In this document: positions 1 to 10,058 of the stretch, piece after piece | Layout of the letters: the number at the start of each line of letters is the position of its first letter | Position numbering within the stretch: the stretch's first letter is position 1 | NCBI GenBank assembly: GCA_946894095.1 | Contig: OX335650.1 | Span: forward strand, 3,968,001 to 4,032,000 | DNA length: 64,000 nucleotides | DNA from: Incurvaria masculella | Lineage: Eukaryota; Arthropoda; Insecta; Lepidoptera; Incurvariidae | Reading direction: 5' to 3' | Made by a program: the position numbers and the translations under genes | Notes under the pieces: generated by a model | What the model saw: only the letters and a program-made list of their open reading frames with translations | Told to the model about the DNA's origin: nothing | Databases searched by the model: none

Positions 1-955
1 CCGGGCGCACTACAAGCTCATTGAGTATTGTGTGTGCGGAATGTGCTGCAAATGCGTGACTTGCGCCGGGCGCACTACACGCTCAGTGAGTATTGTGTGT
101 GCGGAGCGTGCTGCAGATGCGTGACTTGCGCCTGCGGCTGAACAGGGAACGGCGCGAGTTGGACATGCAACTGCTGCAGAGAGACGTGGCGCCGCTGGCG
201 ACCGAGGCCGCCGAACAGCTGCGCCGGGCGCACTACAAGCTCAGTGAGTATTGTGTGTGCGGAGCGTGCTGCAAATGCGTGACTTGCGCCGGGCGCACTA
301 CACGCTCAGTGAGTATTGTGTGTGCGGAGCGTGCTGCAGATGCGTGACTTGCGCCTGCGCCTGAACAGGGAATGGCGCGAGTTGGACATGCAACTGCTGC
401 AGAGAGACGTGGCGCCGCTGGCGACCGAGGCCGCCGAACAGCTGCGCCGGGCGCACTACAAGCTCAGTGAGTATTGTGTGTGCGGAGCGTGCTGCAGATG
501 CGTGACTTGCGCCTGCGCCTGAACAGGGAATGGCGCGAGTTGGACATGCAACTGCTGCAGAGAGACGTGGCGCCGCTGCCGACCGAGGCCGCCGAACAGC
601 TGCGCCGGGCGCACTACAAGTTTAGTGAGTATTGTGTGTGCGGAGCGTGCTGCAGATGCGTGACTTGCGCCTGCGGCTGAACAGGGAACGGCGCGAGTTG
701 GACATGCAACTGCTGCAGAGAGACGTGGCGCCGCTGCCGACCGAGGCCGCCGAACAGCTGCGCCGGGCGCACTACAAGCTCAGTGAGTATTGTGTGTGCG
801 GAGCGTGCTGCAAATGCGTGACTTGCGCCTGCGGCTGAACAGGGAACGGCGCGAGTTGGACATGCAACTGCTGCAGAGAGACGTGGCGCCGCTGCCGAAC
901 GATGCACTACACGATTGGCGAGTATTGTGTGTGCAGATCGTGCATCAGCATTGAA
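1..955 (+). repeat. Tandem array of a 158-bp unit containing a coding exon
   Basis: Five exon-like units begin at 117, 340, 498, 656 and 814 (spacing 223, 158, 158, 158). Shorter 65-bp sub-units lie at 1-116 and within the 223-bp interval. Each unit holds an acceptor-like GTGCTGCAG, an open stretch encoding a charged helical peptide, and a donor-like A|GTGAGT. The units differ at a few codons (Arg/Trp and Ala/Pro changes). The last unit (814 onward) loses the acceptor G and decays after about 895. Because 158 is not a multiple of 3, reading through one unit into the next hits a stop, so this is not a protein repeat. The spacer between donor and next acceptor is only about 31 bp, too short for a normal intron. 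Confidence 0.85.
656..782 (+). CDS. Candidate exon, unrecognised coiled-coil protein (last intact array unit)
   Basis: Bounded by TGCTGCAG (ends 655) and A|GTGAGT (donor at 783). It encodes 42 residues plus one base, rich in Leu, Arg, Glu and Gln, with the heptad-like spacing of a coiled coil (it starts MRDLRLRLNRERRELD and ends RRAHYKL). The phase-1 end fits the frame of the terminal exon at 1031. I do not recognise the family. Four other array units carry nearly the same exon, so which copy is used in the mRNA cannot be told. The start of the gene lies left of the window. Confidence 0.45.
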
Positions 956-1030
956 TTGAATACCTTTTTTGAGCTGGAAAACCTTCGTAAACTTAGAGCA
1001 AACTGACAAGACCTACTTTTTGTTTTTCAG

Positions 1031-1110
1031 CTCGAGATTCACAGAGCGCATCAACGGTTCTACTAAATTGGCTGCGGGGTAAAAGTACACCGAAGGTGGT
1101 CCACATGTAA
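1031..1110 (+). CDS. Candidate terminal exon of the same unrecognised gene
   Basis: A strong polypyrimidine tract and acceptor (TTTTTGTTTTTCAG) end at 1030. Joined in phase 1 to the exon ending at 782, the frame reads 26 codons to TAA at 1108-1110 and ends in STPKVVHM. In phase 0 the same exon would instead give a 12-codon tail ending in a stop at 1066. I prefer phase 1 because it matches the upstream donor. Function unknown. Confidence 0.4.
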
Positions 1111-1955
1111 CTTCCAAAATATGTCCATCATGTTCACCCTTCGAAACTTGTTCCAAAGCTAAATAATGAAAGAGGTCAGAATTAATTTTAACTACATGTA
1201 GCCATCTAAACTTCTGTGTACATTTTAAGTTTTGTAATTTGCAGTTATTCTTGCAATGTTTTATAATGATGTAACCATATTTAATTTCATGTTCACTACA
1301 TTTCTAATCTGGCATGGTTTTATTAATTCGTCTGTTGTTGAGATATAATTATAGTCAAGTTGGTCATTGAATGATCATTTGTTGGATGGGAACTAGTTCT
1401 AAACCACGCTCTGGCCAATATTTTTAATCTAAGTTAATGTTTTTGTAAAGCTAGTTAGTAAGTATGAGTCCAAGGGTTTGCCAACCGTCGACTCGACCAA
1501 AGTTTAGCATTTGTTTTGGCCGCGAAACATTCCGCTAAACCTGCGGAACTAGCGAACGATCGCGAACGAAACCGTATACATATGTTATTCGAGACCTGCA
1601 ATCCTAAGTGTGAAGGGCCAATTTTGCAACAAGAGATGTAAAAACGCGTTTAACGCCGGATCGTTTACATCTCAGACTTTTTAAAAAGCAGATGAAACAG
1701 TGACTTCAATAAAAATATTTGTTCTTGAAAGATTGCGGCACAGGGCCTTCCATCTCGGAGCCATGGGTTCTCCGCCCCGTCAAATCCTCACTTTCTTTCC
1801 CTTTCCGATTTGGATAGGGTTTTTACAGCAATGTAAGTTTTCATTTTCGTAGCCTTAAAATAACATTTAAGTCTCGATGATAGAAAGGCAAGGGTTGATG
1901 TGATGTCAAAAATAAAAAAGTCGAAATACCTAAAATTGTCAGATTGGCCCTTTAA
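1111..1955 (+). other. Probable 3' UTR and downstream flank of the array gene
   Basis: AT-rich sequence with no convincing coding potential. An AATAAA lies at 1708-1713, followed by a T/G-rich stretch, and could be the polyadenylation signal of the plus-strand gene ending at 1110. I see nothing else here before the TTAA element. Confidence 0.3.
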
Positions 1956-2497
1956 GGCGGCCCATCCCGCTCATCTCCCCATACAAAAGGGGAAAGAAGA
2001 TCACGCCTATATTTCTTGTCAGAGATCAAAAATTTTGCTCAAAATAGCTTTATTTGATTGAACTAGATGTCTGATGACCGTTGGCATTGTAAAATTGTGT
2101 TTGGTTTCCAAGTTATAACGTCCGAAAGTTTGGATTTTTCGCGCGTTTTGTACAAACTCTTTGGAGGTGGATTACGCAATGATAAAGTAAGAACATCTTA
2201 AAAAGATTAGTCATCAGACATAGCTTATTTAATCAAGATTTATAATCTATTTGGTTTTTGTTCGATTTTTTACTACAGCGGTCGTGGTTTACTTTTAGCT
2301 ATAAGTCGTTTTGAAATTAAAATTTTCGTAAATCTTACCAAATCATACACTATGCACATTGTCTTTTTTGTGGACAGGTTGCATCTTCCCCATCACGGAG
2401 CCTGTCTTATTCTTAGAAACAGAGAAGGTCCCAGAGCGCAACAGCACGGTTTTGTACCGTGCCCGCAAATGAGTTGAGGCCGCCGGGTTGGGCCACC
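1956..2497 (+). mobile_element. TTAA-flanked non-autonomous element, copy 1 (542 bp)
   Basis: Bounded by TTAA at 1952-1955 and 2498-2501. The ends are inverted: GGCGGCCCATCCCG on the left and, reverse-complemented, GGTGGCCCAACCCG on the right. Three more copies are at 5387, 29504 and (minus strand) 24927. TTAA target choice and size fit a piggyBac-type MITE (family knowledge); no transposase is encoded. The right part carries a shared open stretch on the minus strand, which I take to be chance conserved by the recent age of the copies. Confidence 0.75.
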
Positions 2498-4822
2498 TTA
2501 AAAATAGGGTTCGTACCCATACTACGTGTCCGATTTTGCACACTTTTTGACTCCCTCCCCGCCCTTGTGATTTACCGTGGTGGTTTTTTTTAATATTTTT
2601 ATTGGCATATTTCACCAATATTTGAAATGTTAGTGTGGTGTGAACGTTTAAATAAAAGTAATCCGGAAATCGGTCTACCATTTATTTTACTGCTCCTGAA
2701 TGATCATCGCGCGAAAGCCTTAAGGATCCACACTAGTATGACTAATATGATTGACTGCGTGAATACTACGTCACTTAGCACTAACCTCCTTCAGTCGTAT
2801 TCAGAGTGAACCTGTCAAAACTTATTATCGCCGGAAAATGCAAAAGCCGGTTTAGTCCGGCAATAATCCGCACACCAAAGTTAGTCCGCCCACTCTGAAT
2901 ACGACAGCTTGTGACGAACCGTGGTATTTTGATTGCGAACCCACCCCCCCCCCCCCCCTTCCCCTATATTGGTCACGTAGTATGGCTACAAGCCCTAATA
3001 GGATGACAGCATTGTTGTATGTACTTCTTTTTTTATGCGACTAAGCCCCCATTGCACGAAGCGACGGCCGAATTAATCAATGTTCAAACACGTCACTTTT
3101 AGTGAACTGCACGGAGATGCTTCCATACTGTCAAAGCGAAGTGTTTAATAGATTTTTGTTGACGTTGATTTTGAGTTTTTGTGCTTTCATGCACTCGGCC
3201 CTAAGTGAAAAATAAGATTTTAAACCAACATAACATACGCATTTAGTAGAATTGGATGCATCAAATTGTTTTGACTCTGATTTGAAAAATCCATTTTGTA
3301 TTGCTGTATAGCATTCCAATGTTTTTTTTTTATATTCCTGTTTCGTAATTTAAATAAGGCATGTCATCTTTTGGTTTTAATTTGTCTTCAAGTACGATAT
3401 ATGTAGCTGAGCTTAAATTCTTCAGTCTTCACCAAGCCTTGTGAAAATGTTCCAATCTTTTTATGCTTAAAAATATTTCCAGGTGCCTTTTTATTTCCAG
3501 GTGCTCAAATTAAAAAAAAGATTGCAAACAAATTTTGCCCTAGTTTTGGGTCTACTGTAAATTATCGAATTACTTTTTCTTTAATGAGTAGTGTAACTGA
3601 CATCGGACGACCATAGATGTTCCTTTCTCTTTTCTTATCAAAAAAGCAAAGATTTTATGTGATCTTCATAACGTGTGAATATCTAAACATTATAATGGCA
3701 AGCCAATATTTCTTCGGGTATACATTCACAAGTACTCCCCCTCATTTGAACTCTAAATTCAATGTCTCAATTTGATAAAAATTAGATACAAAATGATTAT
3801 CTATTCAACAACATAATTTAAGTGTTATTGTTGTTCAACCCTATTTGCAAACAACCCCAAGAGTGAAACTGCCTCGTCGAATTAATATAATATGTAAAAT
3901 AAGTTATGTACCTGTACACTGATTTGAAATATAATTTTGGAGTACATACATTAAATGTAATATTGTGTTTTATTTATTCATCATAATTTCCTATTACTAT
4001 CCACCTGTTCAGTGCTATATTTTCTTTAAAATCCTTCAATCGGCTTAGAATGTATGGTGAAATTTTTTGGTGATTTTTTTCTTTGTTTTTGTGGTGATTT
4101 TTTTGGTATGTGGTGTACGCCAGACCCTCTCATAAGATCTTCCAAACGACGCCAATGGGGTTTCGACCTTTTACGCGGGGCTGCGAAAATTTCTGGTCGG
4201 CCCGGTATAGCTTCTTCACACTATTTTTGAAGGAACCCACTGACGCATCCTGTTGAGGACTCGCACGACAAAACTCGACTTTTGAGTTTTGGTGGCGTCC
4301 GGGTTTCAGGCCATAGAGATGCACAGAACAGACTCCGTTTCGCTTCTTGCTCGCGTCAAACCCAACCCCCCCAATACCTGGGGTATTAGCCATCCATGTC
4401 CAGTTACATAAAAAAGGCTGTGGTATTTCGCCGTTTCCAATTAAATAATAAAAAATTACGAGAGGTGTCGTGGGACACGCGGAAGGAAAGATTTTCATTT
4501 CGCGATACATTATGTAATAGCACAGACAGGGCCCCAGATCACAGTGTTACACAATTTTAAAACATCTACGATACATGTTAAAAATAACACATGAAGAGCA
4601 ACAGAAACTGGAACCCGGTAAATGTCTAAATTTCAAGTCACAGGTAACAGGAAAAAAACATCTTCTAACAATTGCTGCCGCCCTGGTACTTTTGCCGTTT
4701 TTCAATATTATGGGCCCAGCCACAGTGTGTTGCAAAATTTAAAACATGTAACAATTTCTGTAGTCCTGGTACTTTTGTCAAGGAGTGTCGTTTGACAGCA
4801 AAAGTATCGAGGACATATTTCA
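2498..4822. other. Intergenic AT-rich stretch with repeat fragments
   Basis: No gene seen. It contains a small inverted repeat around 2793-2905 (15-bp arms based on GTCGTATTCAGAGTG), a poly-C run near 2943-2959, a dispersed repeat at 3041-3204, and around 4090-4510 a segment related to copies at 12310-12560 and 49940-50110. A SINE 3' end is at about 4370-4412. The rest looks unique and AT-rich. Confidence 0.5.
3041..3204 (+). repeat. Dispersed repeat with imperfect inverted ends (copy 1)
   Basis: It matches 38794-38914 across GACGGCCGAATTAATCAATG and the terminal TGCACTCGGCCCT. The ends are imperfect inverted repeats built on TTAGnnCnnnTGCACGAA, which suggests a small MITE. Copy 1 holds about 45 bp of internal sequence that copy 2 lacks. 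No open reading frame of note. Confidence 0.55.
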
Positions 4823-5042
4823 AAGGGTGAAAACGGAACCCTATTACCAAGCCTGCGCCGTCCGTCCGTCCGTCTGTCACAGGGCTGTATCTCATGAACC
4901 GTAATAGGTAGGCAGCTGAAATGTTCAAAGAGTGTGAGACAACAACAAATAGGTAAAATAAAAAAAAATAAAAAATTAAAGTATTAGAATATTAAAGTAT
5001 TAAAATAAAAAAAAGGGAGTCCGTCTCGCACGCCGGTTTTTT
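4823..5042 (+). repeat. GGGTTCCGTA-family dispersed repeat, degraded copy
   Basis: It contains the family hallmarks: a CCGTCCGTCCGTC run followed by CAGGGCTGTATCTCATGAAC, then an AT-rich linker and a CGCACGCCGGTTTTTT end. Other copies are at 5094, 33108, 36495, 54343 and 55377. The ends combine a GGTACGGAACCC motif with a GAGTCCGACTCGCAC palindrome. Family unnamed here; non-coding. Confidence 0.65.
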
Positions 5043-5093
5043 GTCTAGCCCTTCTCATTCCCCTCACGCGCAATAATGAGCATAGTTCCAATA

Positions 5094-5280
5094 ACCGGCC
5101 AAGTGCCCTTTAAATTTTTGAATATTTTTTTATTTTACTTAATTGCTGTTAATACACACTCTGTGAAAAATACACGGTTCATGAGATACAGCCCTGTGAC
5201 AGTCGGACTTACGGACGGACGGACAGCGGAGGCTTAGTAATAGGGTTCCGTTTTTACCCATTGGGTACGGAACCCTAAAA
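5094..5280 (-). repeat. GGGTTCCGTA-family dispersed repeat, inverted copy
   Basis: It runs from ACCGGCCAAGTG to GGTACGGAACCCTAAAAA, in the orientation opposite to the copy just upstream, so the two make a loose inverted pair. The internal CATGAGATACAGCCCTGTGAC and GGACGGACGGAC motifs are clear. Confidence 0.75.
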
Positions 5281-5386
5281 ACCAGTTCAATCTATCCAAC
5301 TATTTCTATCTATTTACAGGGGCTCAGTACCTTTCCTGACAAGCCTTATCGCTGCTATGCATGCAGGTGAAGAAATAACAATTTAA

Positions 5387-5928
5387 GGTGGCCCATCCCG
5401 CTCATCTCCCCATACAAAAGGGGAAAGAAGATCTCGCCCATATGTCTTGTCAGAGATCTAAAATTTTGCTCAAAATAGCTTTATTTGATCGAACTAGATG
5501 TCTGAAGACCATTGGCATTGTAAAATTGTGTTTGGTTTCCAAGTTATAAGGTCCGAAAGTTCGCATTTTTCGCGCGTTTTATACAATAAATTTGGAGGTG
5601 GATTTCGCAATGATAAAGTAAGAACATCTTAAAAAGATTAGTCATCAGACATAGCTTATTTAATCAAGATTTATAATCTATTTGGTTTTTGTTCGATTTT
5701 TTACTACAGCGGTCGTGGTTTACTTTTAGCTATAAGTGGTTTTTAAATTAAAATTTTCGTTAATCTTACCAAATCATACACTATGCACATTGTCTTTTTT
5801 GTGGAAATGTTGCATCTTCCTCGTCACGGAGCCTGTCTTATTCTTTGAAACAGAGAAGGTCCCAGAGCGCAACAGCACGGTTTTGTATCGTGTCCGCGAA
5901 TGAGTTAGGCCCGCCGGGTTGGGCCACC
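5387..5928 (+). mobile_element. TTAA-flanked non-autonomous element, copy 2 (542 bp)
   Basis: TTAA at 5383-5386 and 5929-5932. Same length and end sequences as copy 1, with scattered substitutions (for example near 5581 and 5810). Full-length, non-coding. Confidence 0.8.
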
Positions 5929-6291
5929 TTAAAGTAATTTCCTGACCTCCATGCTGCTATGTATGTAGGGCCTACCGAATGCATGCCTTCAATGTATTTC
6001 TTTTCCTGCAAATTAGGCAGCTATTATGAAAAAAAATCGCAATCCTGTTCAAACTAATGTGCTGGCATGGAACCTGGCTCTTCTGGAATAAATACCGTGT
6101 GATTGTAAGATATACCGTAGGTGCCATCGAAGTCCAGACCATTGATAGACCAATTCTGAACAAATAAAATACATACAAGGATTGCTTGCACAGCGAGTTT
6201 TCGTGCTGTCATGTAACTGAAGGCCTATGAATAATCTTTGACAGACCTGGAATAAGACAAATAAAAAAGGGTCGAATTTGTTTAATATATT

Positions 6292-6297
6292 TTTATT
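6292..6297 (-). promoter_or_regulatory. CycD: Candidate poly(A) signal for CycD (AATAAA on minus strand)
   Basis: TTTATT on the plus strand reads AATAAA on the minus strand, in an A/T-rich setting typical of a 3' end. No closer signal looks better placed, but 3.6 kb is a long distance from the stop codon at 9870 and a TTTATT near 9190 is an alternative. Placement is an inference. Confidence 0.25.
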
Positions 6298-6828
6298 TTC
6301 TCTTACAAAGTTATTTACAAAAAAACTTAGATGATTATTCTTACACGCAACATTTTCTTACTAGGTAGGTACCTACCTACATTCTTAATTTTAAACACTA
6401 ACAAAATGTATGCAATGCGAAATTGTGGTAGGTATGCAGTTCAAATTTCAGGAAAGCTGATGAAAATTTATACATAATATAAGTAGGAAAATAATAGAAA
6501 ATATGTTTTTTTATTAATTATATTTTTTATGCATAAAAACTTACTTTATGGCACTTTATGCTTAGAGCAAAAATACGTAAGTCATCCCTAGCTATGTATT
6601 TACACCTTACATTACTAGAAAACAGATCAAAATAAAAACCAACTATGAATTCTTGAATTCTTACAACGAATATTTACAATGGAAGACTGATGGTTACAGT
6701 GTAACTAAACATCTTATCGGCTTCACTGCTATAGAAACATAATTATTGCTTACTTAAGGGTGACACATTTAAAAAATGAAAGACCTCTAGCACTGGTGTT
6801 TTGTGCAATGCGCTAGAAACGACCTACC

Positions 6829-6944
6829 CCTGTTTCCACTGTTTTCAGTTACCTGAAATCCGATAAGTAACTTTCGGTTACATTGCATATTACATGATGT
6901 AACCGAAAGGTACCTTTGGGATTCCTGTAGCTGGAGGTGGTGGA
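6829..6944. mobile_element. Hairpin MITE (AACTTTCGGTTACAT family), copy 1
   Basis: The inner arms TAACTTTCGGTTACAT and ATGTAACCGAAAGGTA face each other around a short loop. The outer ends are a TTTCCAC/GGTGGTGGA pair. Related copies are at 11946, 39365 and 59805. Confidence 0.65.
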
Positions 6945-7737
6945 GCCCTACCCTAACACATCAATTAGGCTGTGTTACCGTTTCAAATTTTACTCTGACC
7001 TACATATTATCTCACTCGTGCTAACCCAGCTATCTAGCGGTGTCTAAACCTATGACTTTTTAACCGGCGACCACTTTAGCAAACATTTGTTTTTACATAC
7101 AGGTGGCCAGTGGCCAGTTCGTCCGGTTACTTGGATATCATTAATTAAAAGTTTAAACTAAAAATACTTATACGTATAGGTATTATACGTACCTATGTCC
7201 GTGCGAAGATACCTTATAGTTTTTTAGTCTTGCAGTAATTTAGAACTATTTCACTTTAATTTTAAAATAAGAAAATAATAATACCCACAGATTTCGGCAC
7301 AGAGTGCAAACAGACCAAATTTATTAGTTTGGTTACAGAATCTTAAAAAAAATGTTGGTACTATTTTTCTTCTTTCCTTTCGCAAACATTTAAGTACTTT
7401 ACTTGAAATCACAATATTTAACGTCCATCCAAATTATTTCTTTTAACTGCGTGTCAGATTGGAAAGGAACATATTTTCCATTTTGTATGTTATCTCGACG
7501 AACGATCAATCACATTCTCTCTATTATAATACAATAAAATAAAATATTCTATACATTGCATTAGCTTATTATGACTGAAAGTGACTATGACATTGAATCG
7601 GAATCTAAATTAATTAAAAGCTAAATCACATTAAGTCATCAAAATGATCGTCACCTCGTTAGGATCGACGCAAACTTATATTAAGAAAATGCGTACATTT
7701 TGATTTGAAGGAACAGCATAAGCACACGAAATATTAA

Positions 7738-7862
7738 CTTATTCACAAGTTCCTAAACTTATTCATAAGTTCCTAGACTTATTCATAAGTTCCTAAACTT
7801 ATTCACAAGTTCCTAAATTTATACAGGAGTTCTTAAACTTATTCATAAGTTTCACAAGAAAG
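7738..7862 (+). repeat. CycD: 21-bp tandem repeat, about 5-6 units
   Basis: Units of the form AACTTATTCACAAGTTCCT repeat with few changes (CACAAG/CATAAG alternation). The array lies in the likely CycD 3' UTR, so it would be transcribed as short AAC/GUU-rich repeats. It does not look coding. Confidence 0.85.
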
Positions 7863-9733
7863 GATACAGGAAGCAATAGAAGAGAGCAAGGTGACCATAA
7901 ACAAAACACGCCACCTCATAGAACAGACCTGTCCATCTTCCAGCTACGCGCATATATGTACATACGTCTATGTACGTCCGATGCACGGCTTCGTTCATCA
8001 CAATATAAAGCATTAGAAACGTTCTAACTCAACAAAAAAGCGTAATCTATTGCCTTCCCCCGATTCATATCATATCGTCGACAGCGTTGGAATCTAAAAA
8101 TTAAATTAATTTATAGCCATTAAATGGTTCATAACATAGTTAGTAAGTAGGTACCCATTATTATATTCAACCTAACCTACAACTCAGAACGTGCATCACA
8201 TCTTAAATTTTATAAATAAGGTAATCCATCATGCTAATTAAGGCATATGGCACCCACGAAATGAATTTAGTGATGTGTACCTACTTAAATGCATTGGGCA
8301 TCCCTCTGTTTATTAGAAAAATAAAGCAATTTCCCTTAATTCCAAGGTTGACTTTAATGTGCCAGAAAGTTATAGCGAATTTGCATCTAGTTCCGGTGTT
8401 ACGGCATGAAAACACTTGACTGTACCCACGTAAATGTCATTTATCATGTTGGTGCCACATGGCCTAATTTCACTATAACTTGAGATGTACATATTCCTAG
8501 ATAGTCTGATCAGTCGAAACTAGGAAGTTATTTGAATGCACATTTAACTTAAGTGTGGCACTTTTAATTGGAACATGTACTCTGGCGGGGTAAGCATAGA
8601 TGACGGAGCGCCATACGCTTAATTTTCTTTCTTTCACATAAACCTCTTCATGCACGTTCCTCGATTAAGTGTGCAAATTGTGTCGTCATTCTTTCGTCAG
8701 TCATTCGCTCTCCATTACCACAACATCACAATATACTTTTTTGAATTCCCGTCACTCTATCTCCTTCCAATTATGTACAATGCTGTCTTACCCAACTATT
8801 TCGCACTAGGTCCGGATTTATTACTATCAAATGCAGAAATGTCTCAAATTGACACTACCTAAATAATAAAGATCTTAGACTACGTGTTAACCCCAGGATA
8901 TGTGAATAATTTTAACTATAGTTATGTTTACCTACATAACTAATTACCTACCTAAAGTGTTTATGAATGTAAGTATGCTTTACCATTATATATCACGATT
9001 TAGTACATAAGAGGGGCGTACCCCGTGTACTTACGACAATGTGTTTCATCACACACTGACTTAATTTTACCATCAACATATAAAAATGTAACTAACTTTG
9101 GTCCTACAGGAATATTTCAATAATGGTGACTTCTTTAAATAAAACATACTTAATTTTGTCAGTATCGTTGCTATCATACGTAGCAGAATTTATTTTTAAC
9201 TATAGCTCTTACTATTAGGAGGTAGATTTCAATTTTAAGAATCGCTTTACAGCACGATTCTGTAGTGTACATACTAGATAATAGTTCTTAGTTAAAACGT
9301 GTGCACCGAGAGGAAATATTTGACAAACTGCATGCAGTATACGGTCTAGGAACTGCTAATGTACACGGAATCAATGCTAATATGGGGTCAGTCTTCGTTC
9401 CAGTCAGTGGGTCACTCCGGGCGGCTCGGGCGTCGCTACTGTATTCTGTGGCATCGTGCACGCGGCAAGTCGACAGTAGAGCACGTCACGCTTGCGAGCA
9501 TACGACCAGCTCGAGAGTAATGTTTAGATCACCGAAATTCGGTCACAGTACACGCACGGCAGACGTAGTTGCATTTGCGAATGTAACACCAGCAGTCGCG
9601 TCAAAGCCCGCTCGAGAAAACAGCAGTCGTCGATCGCAACTCAAACGCAGCGGCCATTGCGACAGATCTCAGTGACGCGCTCGAGCGACACTCACAAGAC
9701 GGTAGCCGCGACAGCCGCTTATCAGGCCACTCA

Positions 9734-9861
9734 GTAGCCATGCGAGCCGGTAGCCACGCCAGTCAATAGCCACGTCATTCGGTAGCCACGCCTGTCAGTA
9801 GCCACGCAAGTCAGCAGCCACGGCAGTCCGTAGCCACGCGATCCGGTAGCCACGCTAGCCA
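9734..9861 (+). repeat. CycD: 16-bp minisatellite next to the CycD stop codon, 8 units
   Basis: Units begin GTAGCCACGC followed by about six variable bases. The last unit ends about 8 bp from the CycD stop codon at 9870-9872, so the array forms the first part of the 3' UTR (minus-strand sense GCGTGGCTAC). Units diverge mainly in their second half. Confidence 0.85.
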
Positions 9862-9869
9862 GTGGCGCG

Positions 9870-10058
9870 CTAGAAGTGCACGTCACGCACGTCGGTGGGG
9901 GTGGCGGCGTTACTGTGCTTGGCTGCCGGCGGGCCCGGCGGCGCCCACGGCTGGCCGCTCGTCGCCCGCGTCTGTCCGTTTGGGTGAGCCAGCGCGCGCT
10001 CCTCGATGCTCTGCTGAACCATCTCCTCGACTTGCTCCAGGCACGTTTGCAGGCAGTC
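9870..10058 (-). CDS. CycD: CycD exon 5: C-terminal region and degron
   Basis: Encodes residues 243-304, beginning [13 protein letters not shown] (end of the second cyclin fold), followed by a Pro/Ala-rich linker and [12 protein letters not shown]. The TPTDVRDV tail matches the cyclin D1 C-terminus, where phosphorylation of the first Thr triggers export and breakdown (family knowledge); here it is T295. The acceptor is TTGTTGCAG at 10059-10067. I chose it over a TTTAG 36 bp upstream because it keeps phase 0 with exon 4. Stop TAG at 9870-9872. Confidence 0.92.
   Translation of the reverse strand, partial: DCLQTCLEQVEEMVQQSIEERALAHPNGQTRATSGQPWAPPGPPAAKHSNAATPTDVRDVHF

Larger units (their letters stand above)
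5929..9869 (-). other. CycD: Likely CycD 3' UTR and 3' flank
   Basis: AT-rich and mostly free of dispersed repeats apart from one hairpin MITE at 6829-6944 and two tandem arrays (7738-7862 and 9734-9861). No convincing gene. Long AU-rich 3' UTRs are usual for D-type cyclin mRNAs (family knowledge), so I read most of about 6290-9869 as CycD 3' UTR. The 124-codon plus-strand open frame at 9301-9675 has no recognisable domain. Confidence 0.4.

Noticed and set aside
614..1009. 131-codon open frame on the minus strand over the tandem exon array
   Set aside because: It is the reverse-strand shadow of the GC-rich repeated exon. The splice signals and coiled-coil composition are on the plus strand.
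2343..2681. 112-codon minus-strand frame partly shared with a 73-codon frame at 29890-30111
   Set aside because: The shared part lies in the TTAA element and is explained by recent copies of the same element. It is interrupted by changes in the other copies.
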